DNA of 64,000 nt, from the NCBI GenBank assembly GCA_035651455.1, contig DASRFR010000047.1, positions 310,001-374,000 of the forward strand, read 5' to 3'. Both the position numbers and the translations under genes were made by a program. Origin of the DNA: DASRFR01 sp035651455. Its GTDB lineage: Bacteria > Acidobacteriota > Terriglobia > Terriglobales > Acidobacteriaceae. Under the pieces are notes generated by a model that did no database searches, was not told the DNA's origin, and worked only from the letters and a program-made list of their open reading frames with translations. Of this stretch, positions 1 through 7,671 are shown piece after piece; within the stretch, counting starts at the first letter, position 1, and each line of letters opens with the position of its first letter.

Positions 1-278
1 GTGCGGCAGGTAGCGACGCCCTTGCCGTACCGACCACCAATAACAAAGCCTGCTTTTAGCATCGAGGGTACAACCGCAACGCATTTTGCCGAACTGAGAA
101 CGTCTTCGGGAATGCCCTTATCCGGCGTTCCCATCACTTCATCGAGGACCTTCGTGGCGGCCTCGACTCGCTTGACCTCGTCCGAAGTGTTTTTGTCCGA
201 ATCCTTCGCATAGCACATGGCAGCCGTCAAGAATAGTGCAATCAAGACAGCCGGCGCTTTCTTGAAAATTAAACTCAT
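1..278 (-). CDS. SYLF (Ysc84/DUF500) lipid-binding domain protein, 3' end cut off by the window edge
   Basis: The minus strand reads from ATG at 278 without a stop to the window edge, about 92 codons. The first 23 residues form a signal peptide (basic MSLIFKK, then a hydrophobic stretch ending MCYA). The mature part begins a SYLF domain: a helical segment with EVKRVEAATKVLDEVM, then the family signature IPEDVLSSAKCVAVVPSM followed by a Gly-rich GGRYGKG stretch. SYLF proteins bind phosphoinositides in eukaryotes; bacterial exported members are of unknown function and probably envelope-associated. A GGAG Shine-Dalgarno lies eight bases before the ATG. The family call is firm; the rest of the gene lies outside the window. 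Confidence 0.85.
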   Translation of the reverse strand, partial: MSLIFKKAPAVLIALFLTAAMCYAKDSDKNTSDEVKRVEAATKVLDEVMGTPDKGIPEDVLSSAKCVAVVPSMLKAGFVIGGRYGKGVATCR

Positions 279-443
279 GACCGATCTCCTCGCCGTCTAT
301 TCAGAATATGTGACTATGACAGAATCTCGCGCCAAGCATTTGCACTCCATCCGGTACTCTCTGTATCGAGTTCCAGAAGTTGCTGTAGCAGAAGAGTTTT
401 TCAGCGTGCCTAAGTTCTTGCCTTTAGCAGAGAGCGCGCGTAT

Positions 444-1130
444 TTAGACGCCCGGCTTCTCCATAGCTGGCGGCTGAACCACCTGCACTATGTTGTTTCT
501 CACAGCGTACAACACCAGTTCACTGACAGAATGCAGGTTGAGCTTGCGCATGATGTTGGAGCGATGTGTCTCCGCAGTTTTGACGCTTAAGCCCAAGGCG
601 ACGGCCACTTCCTTCGTACTCTTGCCTTCAGCCAGCAGTTGCACGATCTCTCGCTCGCGAGGCGTGAGGATATCGCGCTCACCTTCATCGGCTGGCCGAG
701 GTTTGCTGCTGAGGAAACTTTCCAGCACCATTTCCGCGACTTTGGAGGTGAAGAAGGTTTTATGCCGTTGCAGAGCCTCAACGGCGGCAATCAGGTCGCG
801 ACCCGCATCGGATTTGAGTAAGAAGCCCCTCGCGCCCGCCTCCAGAACTTCGCGAACGACTTGCTCGGATTCGTGCATAGTGAGAATGAGCACCCGTGCC
901 TGGGGAAGATTGCGAAGGATCTGGCGCGTAGCTTCCAGACCATTCAGGTTCGGCATTCCAATGTCGAGAATGACGACATCGGGTTTGAGGTGAAGGGCTT
1001 TATCGACCGCGTCGCGCCCGTCGGCCGCTTCTGCGCAAACCTCCCAGCCTGCATGTCCTTCCAGCAGGGCCTTCACGCCGTGCCGCACGACTTCATGATC
1101 ATCCGCTACCAGGATGCGAAGCGCTGCCAT
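444..1130 (-). CDS. NarL/FixJ-type response regulator with LuxR DNA-binding domain
   Basis: A 228-residue cytoplasmic two-component response regulator. Residues 1-120 are a receiver domain with the acidic pair D10/D11, phospho-acceptor D56 in DVVILDIGMP, switch T84 and K106. Residues 153-215 are a LuxR-type helix-turn-helix (LTPREREIVQLLAEG, then VKTAETHRSNIMRKL). Length and order are standard. ATG at 1130 follows a strong GGAGGG. No histidine kinase lies next to it, so the partner is elsewhere. The next upstream gene on this strand, a YciE-like protein, ends 57 bases before the start, so the two could share a transcript. The neighbourhood of SYLF, DUF892 and ferritin-like genes suggests a stress response, but the target genes cannot be read from sequence. 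Confidence 0.93.
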   Translation of the reverse strand: MAALRILVADDHEVVRHGVKALLEGHAGWEVCAEAADGRDAVDKALHLKPDVVILDIGMPNLNGLEATRQILRNLPQARVLILTMHESEQVVREVLEAGARGFLLKSDAGRDLIAAVEALQRHKTFFTSKVAEMVLESFLSSKPRPADEGERDILTPREREIVQLLAEGKSTKEVAVALGLSVKTAETHRSNIMRKLNLHSVSELVLYAVRNNIVQVVQPPAMEKPGV

Positions 1131-1187
1131 AATCCCTCCACTCTTAAACCTTCTTTTAAACGTCGTGCGCCGGCCGTTGCCTTCATG

Positions 1188-1745
1188 TTATGCCGCCGAC
1201 TCTAGTTCGCCGCCGGTTTTACCTGACGGCGGGCGGGAAGACGGCTTCGTTTCCTCGGCCCGAACGGTTGTAGCAAGCAAACTCGGAGCCATTGTGCTAA
1301 GAATTCGCACAAAGTTCTGTTCTTCTTCCAACGTGTTCTGCAGTTGTGTGGCCGTGTCGAGTTCGCCCAAACTGGTGGCGTATTCGCGCAAGCTGCAGTA
1401 GCGCGCAATCTCGTAATGTTCCATGGCCTGGGTATAAGCGATCAATGCCAGATCAAGCGCAGACGATTGCAGCTTCTCCGCAGTTAAGCGTTGCAATTCA
1501 CAAATAAGACTTTCAACCACGGAGCACTTGTCGGGCTCTGCTATTTCCGTACCTGCGCGAACAATCATTTCCATGCGAACCACATGATCCTTCGTCTGCT
1601 CCAAGTGCGATTCGAATGCACGCATCAAGTCAGGATAGGAAGCTGCTTCCATGATCACGGGCAATGCCTTGGCCATCTGGATCTCAGCATCGTACGCTTT
1701 GCGGAGCTCCCGCGTGTAAAACTGTCGAAACGAATCTTGCGTCAT
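1188..1745 (-). CDS. YciE/YciF-like ferritin-like protein (DUF892)
   Basis: A 185-residue all-helical protein of the DUF892 (YciE/YciF) family. The N-terminal FYTRELRKAYDAEIQMAKAL matches the usual opening LY.ELRDLYdAE.Q..kALP, and carboxylate/histidine positions recur in the later helices (HLEQTKDH, AMEHYEIARY, TLEEEQNF), as in this ferritin-like four-helix bundle. Family members are induced by stress in enteric bacteria; the catalytic role is not settled. The C-terminal 25 residues are polar and probably disordered. ATG at 1745 has a GAGG six bases upstream. The gene sits between a response regulator and another ferritin-like gene on the same strand, so a shared stress or iron role is plausible but inferred. 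Confidence 0.88.
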   Translation of the reverse strand: MTQDSFRQFYTRELRKAYDAEIQMAKALPVIMEAASYPDLMRAFESHLEQTKDHVVRMEMIVRAGTEIAEPDKCSVVESLICELQRLTAEKLQSSALDLALIAYTQAMEHYEIARYCSLREYATSLGELDTATQLQNTLEEEQNFVRILSTMAPSLLATTVRAEETKPSSRPPSGKTGGELESAA

Positions 1746-1898
1746 AGAACCTCGTTAACCTTCAAAGAACGGCGGGAGGCGGGCGTCGGGTATCGCCCGG
1801 CGCCTGCCCTAAATGGTTGGAATCTGAGGAGTGCGTCTGTGCGCACTGTAGTTCCTGCCGTTCTTCGGGGCAATCAGGACGCCACTGTATACATTCAC

Positions 1899-2558
1899 TT
1901 AAAAACCCCTAGCCGCGCGTTGATCGCGAGCAGCATCCTCGCGCTGTTGCAGACTACTCTGCACGGTTTCGAGCAGCGTTTTCATGTCTTCTGCGTGTTC
2001 TTCCTCTTTCGCAAGAATTTCCTCCATGATTCTGCGGCTGGTTGGATCGTTGCCGCCGAGATAGCGGACGATTTCGCCGTACGTTTCGATCGCGATGCGC
2101 TCCGCAACCAGGTCCTCGCGAATCATCTCCACGAGCGTATCGCCTTCGACATACTCGGAGTGGCTGCGCGTGGCCAGCCCCTCAGGATTGAAATTGGGTT
2201 CACCGTCGAGCTGCACGATGCGTTCAGCAATCTTATCTCCGTGCTCCTGTTCTTCCTCGGCATGCTCACGGAATTCCTCAGCGACAGCCTGGGCGTGAAT
2301 GCCTGAAGCCATGTAATGGTGTCGCTTGTAGCGGAGCACGCAAACCAGCTCAGTCGCAAGTGCCTGGTTCAAGATATTAATCACCGTCTCGCGGTCTGCC
2401 TTGTATGCCTCCGTGATCGCTCCCCGTTCTATGCCCTGACGAGCGCGTCGCCGGATCTCCTGCATGTCGGAGAGAAATGCGCCGACCTTTTCTCTCTCAA
2501 ACTTGAGTTCAGTCACTTTGTCTTTCTCGGATCTGTCCATGTAACGGCCTCGCTCCAT
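1899..2558 (-). CDS. Ferritin-like / bacterioferritin-type diiron protein
   Basis: A 219-residue soluble protein whose central 130 residues form a ferritin-like four-helix bundle. Diiron ligand motifs are visible in order: a Glu in NQALATELVCVLRY, E/H in AEEFREHAEEEQEHGDKI, Glu in DLVAERIAIETYGEIV and ExxH in ILAKEEEHAEDM. It is longer at the N-terminus than a bacterioferritin by a charged helix of about 45 residues, and has a polar tail. A start seven codons later at 2540 is about as likely, since GAGCGAGG precedes it. It probably stores or oxidises iron, or protects DNA like a Dps relative. A 153-base gap separates it from the DUF892 gene downstream. Confidence 0.85.
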   Translation of the reverse strand: MERGRYMDRSEKDKVTELKFEREKVGAFLSDMQEIRRRARQGIERGAITEAYKADRETVINILNQALATELVCVLRYKRHHYMASGIHAQAVAEEFREHAEEEQEHGDKIAERIVQLDGEPNFNPEGLATRSHSEYVEGDTLVEMIREDLVAERIAIETYGEIVRYLGGNDPTSRRIMEEILAKEEEHAEDMKTLLETVQSSLQQREDAARDQRAARGF

Positions 2559-2747
2559 TCTTTCGTGTACAGAGTTTCCCTTTTCAGCATACTGGTTGTA
2601 TGGGAGGACTGAATATCAGGTGAAATTTGTACCCGTGCTACAGGAAATCCTTAGCGGGCTGTGAGGTTCCATCTGTGTCACGTTGATATTGCAAATCACG
2701 TCCGACAAACGAACAACATCCAAGCTGTGGACCAAAAGGAGGCAGGT

Positions 2748-3182
2748 ATGAAGCAAGATATCTGCAATTGGCTAATTGGTACTTTGCTCGTGTTGCTCGG
2801 AACTGCCGGGCTCGCCCAACAAAAGCCGGGAAACCCGCGACTGCCGGATCCCGATACTCCGGCGCAAACGCAGCAATCTACCAGCACTCAATCGGGATCA
2901 CACAGCTCCGATACGCCGCAAAGTAACCGTCAGCCGGACAGCCAGATGTCAGCCCAGGAAAATGGGCAAGATCAAATGAGCTCGAGCAATCAGCAGACTT
3001 TTCTGGGCACGGTCGAGAAGACGAAACGCGGTTACGTTCTGAGAGATCGGGGCTCGAATGCCAGCTTCAACTTGGATAGGCCCGATCTGGCGCAGCAATT
3101 CGAGGGCAAGCAGGTTAAAGTGACCGGCAAACTCGATTCCCACCACACGATTCACGTGGTGACCATGGAACCTGCTGGATAA
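2748..3182 (+). CDS. Exported DUF5818-type OB-fold protein
   Basis: A 144-residue exported protein. ATG at 2748 is chosen because AAAGGAGG lies just before it and a signal peptide begins there (MKQDICNWLIG, hydrophobic core, cleavage near GLAQQ). Residues 25-80 are a low-complexity Gln/Ser/Thr/Pro linker. Residues 82-142 form a small beta domain (FLGTVEKTKRGYVLRD, then QFEGKQVKVTGKLD and IHVVTMEP), the layout of DUF5818 and related OB-fold domains common in acidobacteria. Function is unknown; the fold often binds ligands or metals in the periplasm. It faces away from the minus-strand stress genes. A perfect nine-pair hairpin about 70 bases downstream may end or stabilise the transcript. Confidence 0.8.
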   Translation: MKQDICNWLIGTLLVLLGTAGLAQQKPGNPRLPDPDTPAQTQQSTSTQSGSHSSDTPQSNRQPDSQMSAQENGQDQMSSSNQQTFLGTVEKTKRGYVLRDRGSNASFNLDRPDLAQQFEGKQVKVTGKLDSHHTIHVVTMEPAG

Positions 3183-3250
3183 AGAGTGACCTCGACCTAA
3201 GACGTTGTGGGAAGGATTGCAAAGCTGATGGGATGCTGAACACGGCGCCA

Positions 3251-3274
3251 GGCCGTCTTCTCCGCAAGACGGCC
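3251..3274 (+). terminator. Perfect 9-bp hairpin downstream of the DUF5818 gene
   Basis: GGCCGTCTT (3251-3259) and AAGACGGCC (3266-3274) are exact reverse complements around a six-base loop. There is no T-tract after it, so it is either a factor-dependent end, an mRNA-stabilising structure, or part of a small RNA with the next hairpin. Confidence 0.4.
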
Positions 3275-3287
3275 CGACGCTCGTGAT

Positions 3288-3323
3288 GCATGAACGGCTT
3301 ACCGCCTAGCCGTCGTTTCATGC
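3288..3323 (+). other. Second, bulged hairpin in the same gap
   Basis: GCATGAA pairs with TTCATGC, and inside it CGGCT pairs with AGCCG, with a short bulge on the right arm and a loop of about nine bases. It starts 13 bases after the perfect hairpin at 3251-3274, so the two form a tandem structured block. Confidence 0.35.
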
Positions 3324-3872
3324 AACCTGTAGCGCACCCAGGCAAACGCCCGGCTGCGGACGTTCCACACTCTAGGTGGTTCGCCTGTCGGAATCCATCC
3401 GGTGCACGCTGTACGGTACTCAGGTATTTCTTGTAGCCGGATGTGAATTTCCTCCCGAGTCTCTCATCATGGTTTACAGCTGAAATGGCTACCGGCCGAG
3501 CCTGGTTTCTGTCAGCTTCGTTGTTCTTTTGCCGGTTCGGAGCACGATCGCAACCTTTGGATGCCGGCAAATGCCTCTCAGGCAAAAGTTCTTGGAGGCG
3601 GAAACAGGTCGATCGAGAGGCCGCGCCCAGTGCGGCTTCCCGGGACGCACGAAGGGTCCCCGAAGTCCCTTGAGAAAAGTCTTGCAACTACACATATAGC
3701 GAGAGTTAGCGAGTACATAACGTGAGTAGCTGGTTGTACAGCAACTTTGCCTTTTGATTACGGACAACACCCGATAGTTCTGGCGTGCTCGCAAACGTAC
3801 ACTCGCGATCACTGACAGTCGGACTAAGCCAGACAACCGGCTAACCCCCTGTGACAGAGAAAGGAGATTCAG

Positions 3873-4583
3873 GTGAACGATGCCACGGCAGCGCGCCCGA
3901 AGGGTTCCGAGCATCAACTGATCTCTCGTGCGATAAAAGGTGAAGAACAAGCTTTCGCAGAACTTTTCGAGACCCACAAGAACCATGTCTACTCTCTTTG
4001 CCTCCGTATGACGGGCAATGTCGCCGAAGCGGAAGACCTAACGCAGGACGCCTTCATTCAGGTATTCCGCAAGTTAGGCACTTTCCGTGGTGACTCCGCC
4101 CTGTCTACCTGGATCTACAGGGTTGCCGTCAACACGGCACTAATGCACTTCCGGAAAAAGGTTCTGCGGCAAGTTTCCCTTGAAGAAAGACAACGGCCCG
4201 AGGCTCCCTCCCATGAAAAAGTTGATTTGAGCCAGAATGACGGGCGGCTTTGCGGCACCGTGGACCGTATCGCGCTGATCCGTGCCATTGGCGAATTGCC
4301 GCAGGGTTATCGCACGATTTTCCTGCTGCACGATGTTGAGGGTTACGGCCACCAGGAAATCGCGCGCTTGTTGAAATGCTCTGTGGGAAATTCGAAGTCG
4401 CAGCTGCATAAGGCAAGACTCCGGATTCGCGAGTCCCTGCTCGCTATTCCCAAATCGCAGGAGGGTGGTGCAGCTGTGAGAGTTCTGCAGGCATCCAGCG
4501 AGGAAGAAGCACAACAAGAAGTGCCACAGCGGGCATCCTTAGGGCTGCCGCCGTATCTAACTGAGAATCAGGCTCTCGCTTAG
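3873..4583 (+). CDS. ECF-family RNA polymerase sigma factor (RpoE-like)
   Basis: A 236-residue sigma-70 family protein of the extracytoplasmic-function group. Region 2 spans about residues 28-95 (LFETHKNHVYSLCLRMTG, AEDLTQDAFIQVFRKL, then DSALSTWIYRVAVNTA for core binding and -10 recognition). Region 4 spans about 145-195 (LPQGYRTIFLLHDVEGYGHQEIA, then a helix-turn-helix). The last 40 residues are an extension beyond the usual ECF length. GTG at 3873 follows AAAGGAGA. No classical anti-sigma gene is adjacent. The next genes form the start of a polysaccharide-type locus, and a STAS-domain protein lies two genes downstream, so the sigma factor may control that locus. Confidence 0.93.
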   Translation: MNDATAARPKGSEHQLISRAIKGEEQAFAELFETHKNHVYSLCLRMTGNVAEAEDLTQDAFIQVFRKLGTFRGDSALSTWIYRVAVNTALMHFRKKVLRQVSLEERQRPEAPSHEKVDLSQNDGRLCGTVDRIALIRAIGELPQGYRTIFLLHDVEGYGHQEIARLLKCSVGNSKSQLHKARLRIRESLLAIPKSQEGGAAVRVLQASSEEEAQQEVPQRASLGLPPYLTENQALA

Positions 4584-4621
4584 CCAGAATTTTCAGTTAT
4601 TGCGCCGGGCGCAAGAGAAAG

Positions 4622-5692
4622 GTGATGCTCGTGCAAAGTGCTGGTCTCGTCATTATCGAAGGAGCCAATGAAGCCGCCAGTGCGACGCGGCTTCATACCG
4701 ATGGCCGTCCTTCGCATGGACATTCAGTCCGAAGTCCCATCACATTGCGACACTTTGCCTTGCAGGAATTGCTGGGCGCAGACGTCCTGACCCGCACAGT
4801 GGCTCGGCTGGAACATCACGGTATTCAGCCGGTTGCGGTACTCGCAGAGTCCGAGAACGCGAATGACAGTTGGCCATTCGTCGAGCGAAAGCTGGTTGAG
4901 CTATCGGCAAAGGGTGTTGACTCTGTCGTTATCGTGCGTTTGGGATCTTATGCAGAAATAGATTTTTCCGACCTTCTTCGTTTTCATGAGAATGGAGGAG
5001 AAGTTGTCACGTGTGTTCACGATGACCAGGGACCCCTCCAAATCTGCGTCTTCAACCTCAGCGCACGGGCCGAGTGGCTCAAGATGCGCCGTGATTTGTT
5101 CCGGAGTTTCAGGCAAGCGAGTAGCCGGTACGAATTTCGCGGCTACGTGAACCGGTTGGAGAGTGCTGCTGATTTCCGGCGATTGACAGTAGACGCATTA
5201 AATCGGCGGTGCCAGTTGCAGCCCATTGGGACGGAAGTGCGCCCGGGGGTGTGGCTCGGTCAAGGAGCAAGGATTCATCAACGCGCACGGGTAGTGGCTC
5301 CCGCTTATGTTGGCGCGCAAACGCGTGTCCGAGCCGGGGCACTGATCACAAAAACGAGCAGTATTGAACGGAATTCCGAAGTCGATTCCGGCACAATCGT
5401 GGGAGATTCTAACGTTCTTCCAGGGTCTTACGTGGGACCAGGACTTGAAGTAGCGCATGCGATGGTGGACGGCAGCCGTCTTCTCCATCTCGGTCGTAAT
5501 CTCGAATTGGAATTGTTCGATGGTCGATTGCTAAGCCCGATCACGGGCCCGGCAATACAATTCCCATGGCTACCTCTGCGTCGTCCCCGGCCCGCCGCGG
5601 TGCCGCAACTCGCAGTACCAACCGATTCAGCCCAGCCCGCATCTCTGTATTCGACCGGCTACTCCGCCGGAGAAATTGCACCTTCGTCTTAA
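4622..5692 (+). CDS. Sugar-nucleotidyltransferase-like protein with left-handed beta-helix, catalytic loop missing
   Basis: A 356-residue cytoplasmic protein. Residues 40-165 resemble a nucleotidyltransferase fold (LLGADVLTRTVARLEHHGI, VDSVVIVRLGSYAEIDF, GEVVTCVHDD), but the GxGTR(M)xPLT nucleotide-binding loop is absent. Residues 205-290 show imperfect hexapeptide repeats of a left-handed beta-helix (GVWLGQGARIHQRARV, GALITKTSSI, GTIVGDSNVLPGSYVG), as in sugar-1-phosphate nucleotidyltransferases and acyltransferases. The tail is Pro/Ala-rich. GTG at 4622 and ATG at 4625 are adjacent alternative starts. It begins 38 bases after the sigma factor gene, probably in one operon. It may be a pseudoenzyme or scaffold of polysaccharide synthesis. 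Confidence 0.7.
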   Translation: MMLVQSAGLVIIEGANEAASATRLHTDGRPSHGHSVRSPITLRHFALQELLGADVLTRTVARLEHHGIQPVAVLAESENANDSWPFVERKLVELSAKGVDSVVIVRLGSYAEIDFSDLLRFHENGGEVVTCVHDDQGPLQICVFNLSARAEWLKMRRDLFRSFRQASSRYEFRGYVNRLESAADFRRLTVDALNRRCQLQPIGTEVRPGVWLGQGARIHQRARVVAPAYVGAQTRVRAGALITKTSSIERNSEVDSGTIVGDSNVLPGSYVGPGLEVAHAMVDGSRLLHLGRNLELELFDGRLLSPITGPAIQFPWLPLRRPRPAAVPQLAVPTDSAQPASLYSTGYSAGEIAPSS

Positions 5693-5725
5693 GACGCGGC
5701 TGGGATTTTTCTTGGTAGCAGAGGC

Positions 5726-6145
5726 ATGCGAAAAAACGGCACTCCTGTATTGATTCAGCGCCTCCCAGAGCGCGTTAATGCTCAGCATGTCCGTGAGCTG
5801 AAGCGCGCACTGGATCCGTTCCTGAAAAGCGATCGTCCGCGTATCGTCTTCGACCTCTCGCAGGTGCAAGAGATGGACGCGGCAGGGGTGGACATGTTGC
5901 TCGATGCCATGGCGGAAGTGACTCGGCATGATGGAGATCTGAAACTCGCGGCCCCGACTGCCCGAACCATGGTCATTTTGGAATTGACCCAAATGGACCG
6001 GCTATTCGAAATCTTCGAAAGCGCTGAAGAAGCCGCGGCGAGCTTTGGCGGGGTGACGGTAAAGCCCAATTCTCCTGATGTAGTGTTCCGTCCGTCGCCC
6101 GGCGCACTGGTTGGAAATGCCCGGCTAGTAGGAAATGGAGACTGA
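5726..6145 (+). CDS. STAS-domain protein (anti-sigma-factor-antagonist type) lacking the phospho-serine
   Basis: A 139-residue protein whose residues 5-105 match a STAS domain: PVLIQRLPERVNAQHVRELKR, then RIVFDLSQVQEMDAAGVDML, and TMVILELTQMDRLFEIF. In SpoIIAA-type antagonists the segment reads D-S-S-G with a phosphorylatable Ser; here it is D-A-A-G, so kinase-controlled switching is unlikely. The last 30 residues are an extra tail. It starts 33 bases after the beta-helix gene and lies two genes after an ECF sigma factor. It could be a constitutive partner in a partner-switching chain, or a STAS module regulating polysaccharide export. ATG at 5726 is preceded by AGAGG. Confidence 0.85.
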   Translation: MRKNGTPVLIQRLPERVNAQHVRELKRALDPFLKSDRPRIVFDLSQVQEMDAAGVDMLLDAMAEVTRHDGDLKLAAPTARTMVILELTQMDRLFEIFESAEEAAASFGGVTVKPNSPDVVFRPSPGALVGNARLVGNGD

Positions 6146-6210
6146 GCCGATTTCAGGGTTTCCGCGCGCCGCAGTAAGGAAGCAGACTCACTCGCTTTGA
6201 GGACATTGCC

Positions 6211-6711
6211 ATGATTTGCTGCGTGTATCGAATCTTCGCAGGCACGCTGATCCTGTTGCTTACACTATCACCTGACTTGGCAGCCGCATCGCAGCCGCTC
6301 TCCGGTTCTGAAGAGCAGGCCACCAGCCAAAACAATGACGTAAGCCAGTTGCCCGACGCCCCAAGCGCGTCGGTATTGCCGCAAATCGCCCAAGCTCAAG
6401 ACCCGGCGCCGCAAAGCTCGACGACGTCGTCGCAGCAGCCTGCATCAGCCAATACCCCCCAGACCACGCCACAAACACAGTCAGATCAGCAAGGCTCACA
6501 GCAGCCTGTAGGTGCTGCCGCGGCTCAACTGGGCCGTACCAGTGGGGGCGCCGCCGCAAAGCCCGCCGGCGAGGCTTTGGCGCCCGCCAGGCAACACCGA
6601 ACCCGCTCCCTGCTGGTGAAACTGGGAATTTTAGGCGGAGCCGCTGTGGCCGTCGGCACTGTCGTTGGCTTATCCGCAGCTAGCCCCAGCCGACCTCCTG
6701 GGGCGCGCTGA
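6211..6711 (+). CDS. Exported Gln/Pro/Ser-rich protein with a C-terminal membrane segment
   Basis: A 166-residue protein of unknown function. Residues 1-26 are a signal peptide (hydrophobic FAGTLILLLTL, cleavage after LAAA). Residues 27-130 are low-complexity Gln/Ser/Thr/Pro/Ala, starting with QLPDAPSAS. Residues 134-157 are hydrophobic and glycine-rich (LGILGGAAVAVGTVVGLSAA), followed by a short basic, Pro-rich tail ending SPSRPPGAR. The order of signal peptide, disordered spacer, hydrophobic segment and short basic tail resembles C-terminally anchored or sorted surface proteins. From memory, the LPDAPS motif after the signal peptide recurs in acidobacterial exported proteins; this was not checked. 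It stops eight bases before the thymidylate-kinase-like gene, so it belongs to the same operon. Confidence 0.75.
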   Translation: MICCVYRIFAGTLILLLTLSPDLAAASQPLSGSEEQATSQNNDVSQLPDAPSASVLPQIAQAQDPAPQSSTTSSQQPASANTPQTTPQTQSDQQGSQQPVGAAAAQLGRTSGGAAAKPAGEALAPARQHRTRSLLVKLGILGGAAVAVGTVVGLSAASPSRPPGAR

Positions 6712-6719
6712 CCGAAGCA

Positions 6720-7463
6720 ATGTCCACGTTGAATAGTTCCGCGAATTCCACCGCGCAAGCTGGCGATCGCCCACGCACTTCTCCCGTACTGGTAAGTTTT
6801 TCTGGCATCGACGGGGCAGGCAAAAGCACTCAAATCGAAGCCCTCGCCCGACATCTGCGGCAATCTGGCGCGCAAGTTCTACAACTGTCGTACTGGGACG
6901 ACGCTGCGGTGCTGAAACGATTCCGCGAAAACACCATGATCAGGCTCTTCAAGGGGGAAAAAGGAATTGGGAGCCCGGACAAGCCAGTTCGTCGTAATGA
7001 CAAGAATGTGCGGCGCTGGTACCTGACTCCCGGCCGTTGTGCGCTTTTTCTTATGGATGCTATCCATTTGCGCTTGCTGGTTCACCGGGCGAGCGCGCTG
7101 CGCCCTGACGTAATCATCTTTGATCGCTACTGTTACGACCCCTTAGCTGCCATGCCTCTGGACAGCAGATGGGTTCGCCAGTTTGCCCGCATCCTGCTGA
7201 GGATCGTGCCCAAACCCGAGCTCGCGTGCGTACTCGATGCCTGGCCAGAAGCCGCTCATCGACGTAAACCCGAATATCCTGTAGATTTCCTGCATCGGTA
7301 CCGCAATGCATACCTGCTCCTGGCCGACATCGCGGGTATGAAGGTCGTTCCACCCGGCACCCCAGAGGAGGTCGAACGTCATGTCTGGAAGCAACTCCAG
7401 GCGAGCGTCGCCAGACAATTGGGTTCGATTCAGTTCAGCACATCTGCAAGCAGCGAGACCTGA
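6720..7463 (+). CDS. Thymidylate-kinase-like P-loop nucleotide kinase
   Basis: A 247-residue P-loop kinase. The Walker A motif GIDGAGKST lies at residues 29-37, followed by the helix TQIEALARHLRQSG; a DRY-type motif (IIFDRYCYDPLA) lies near residue 133 and a LID-like basic helix in the C-terminal half. These match dTMP kinase (dTMP + ATP to dTDP). It is longer than typical dTMP kinases of about 210 residues and carries an insert near residues 60-100 (FKGEKGIGSPDK). Divergent paralogues of this type occur in polysaccharide clusters, where they may phosphorylate another substrate, so I do not call it tmk. The Shine-Dalgarno is weak, suggesting coupling to the preceding gene. Confidence 0.78.
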   Translation: MSTLNSSANSTAQAGDRPRTSPVLVSFSGIDGAGKSTQIEALARHLRQSGAQVLQLSYWDDAAVLKRFRENTMIRLFKGEKGIGSPDKPVRRNDKNVRRWYLTPGRCALFLMDAIHLRLLVHRASALRPDVIIFDRYCYDPLAAMPLDSRWVRQFARILLRIVPKPELACVLDAWPEAAHRRKPEYPVDFLHRYRNAYLLLADIAGMKVVPPGTPEEVERHVWKQLQASVARQLGSIQFSTSASSET

Positions 7464-7671
7464 ATTCCGGGACCGGAAAAACTGCCTGCGCCATCACGAA
7501 ACGGCTGCTTCAAAGATTCCATCAACCACCGCTCACTACCCGCAACTGGGCGAAAAAATACCGCTATTCGCACTCTGCAGCCAACACCTTTTCAGCCGCA
7601 CCCATCCAAAGGATGCAATTGAAAACAACAGATTTGGCGCGGCACAACTGAGAAGGCAGGCAGAGGCCCAA

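Larger units (their letters stand above)
3183..3872. other. 690-base gap without a convincing gene
   Basis: This stretch separates the DUF5818 gene from the ECF sigma factor. Two minus-strand reading frames here have implausible composition and overlap real genes at their ends. What can be seen is a pair of hairpins at 3251-3323 and, from about 3690, more AT-rich sequence that probably carries the sigma factor promoter. No tRNA-like fold was recognised. A structured small RNA is possible. Confidence 0.5.

Noticed and set aside
223..228. Unusual GSFTGA loop in the NtrC-like regulator (protein residues 223-228 of the gene at 16986-18407)
   Set aside because: Serine for alanine at this position is a known tolerated variant of sigma-54 activators; not a defect.
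3115..3986. Two long minus-strand reading frames across the gap before the sigma factor
   Set aside because: Composition is unnatural (runs of Arg, Ser and Cys without hydrophobic cores), they overlap real genes at both ends and lack ribosome sites.
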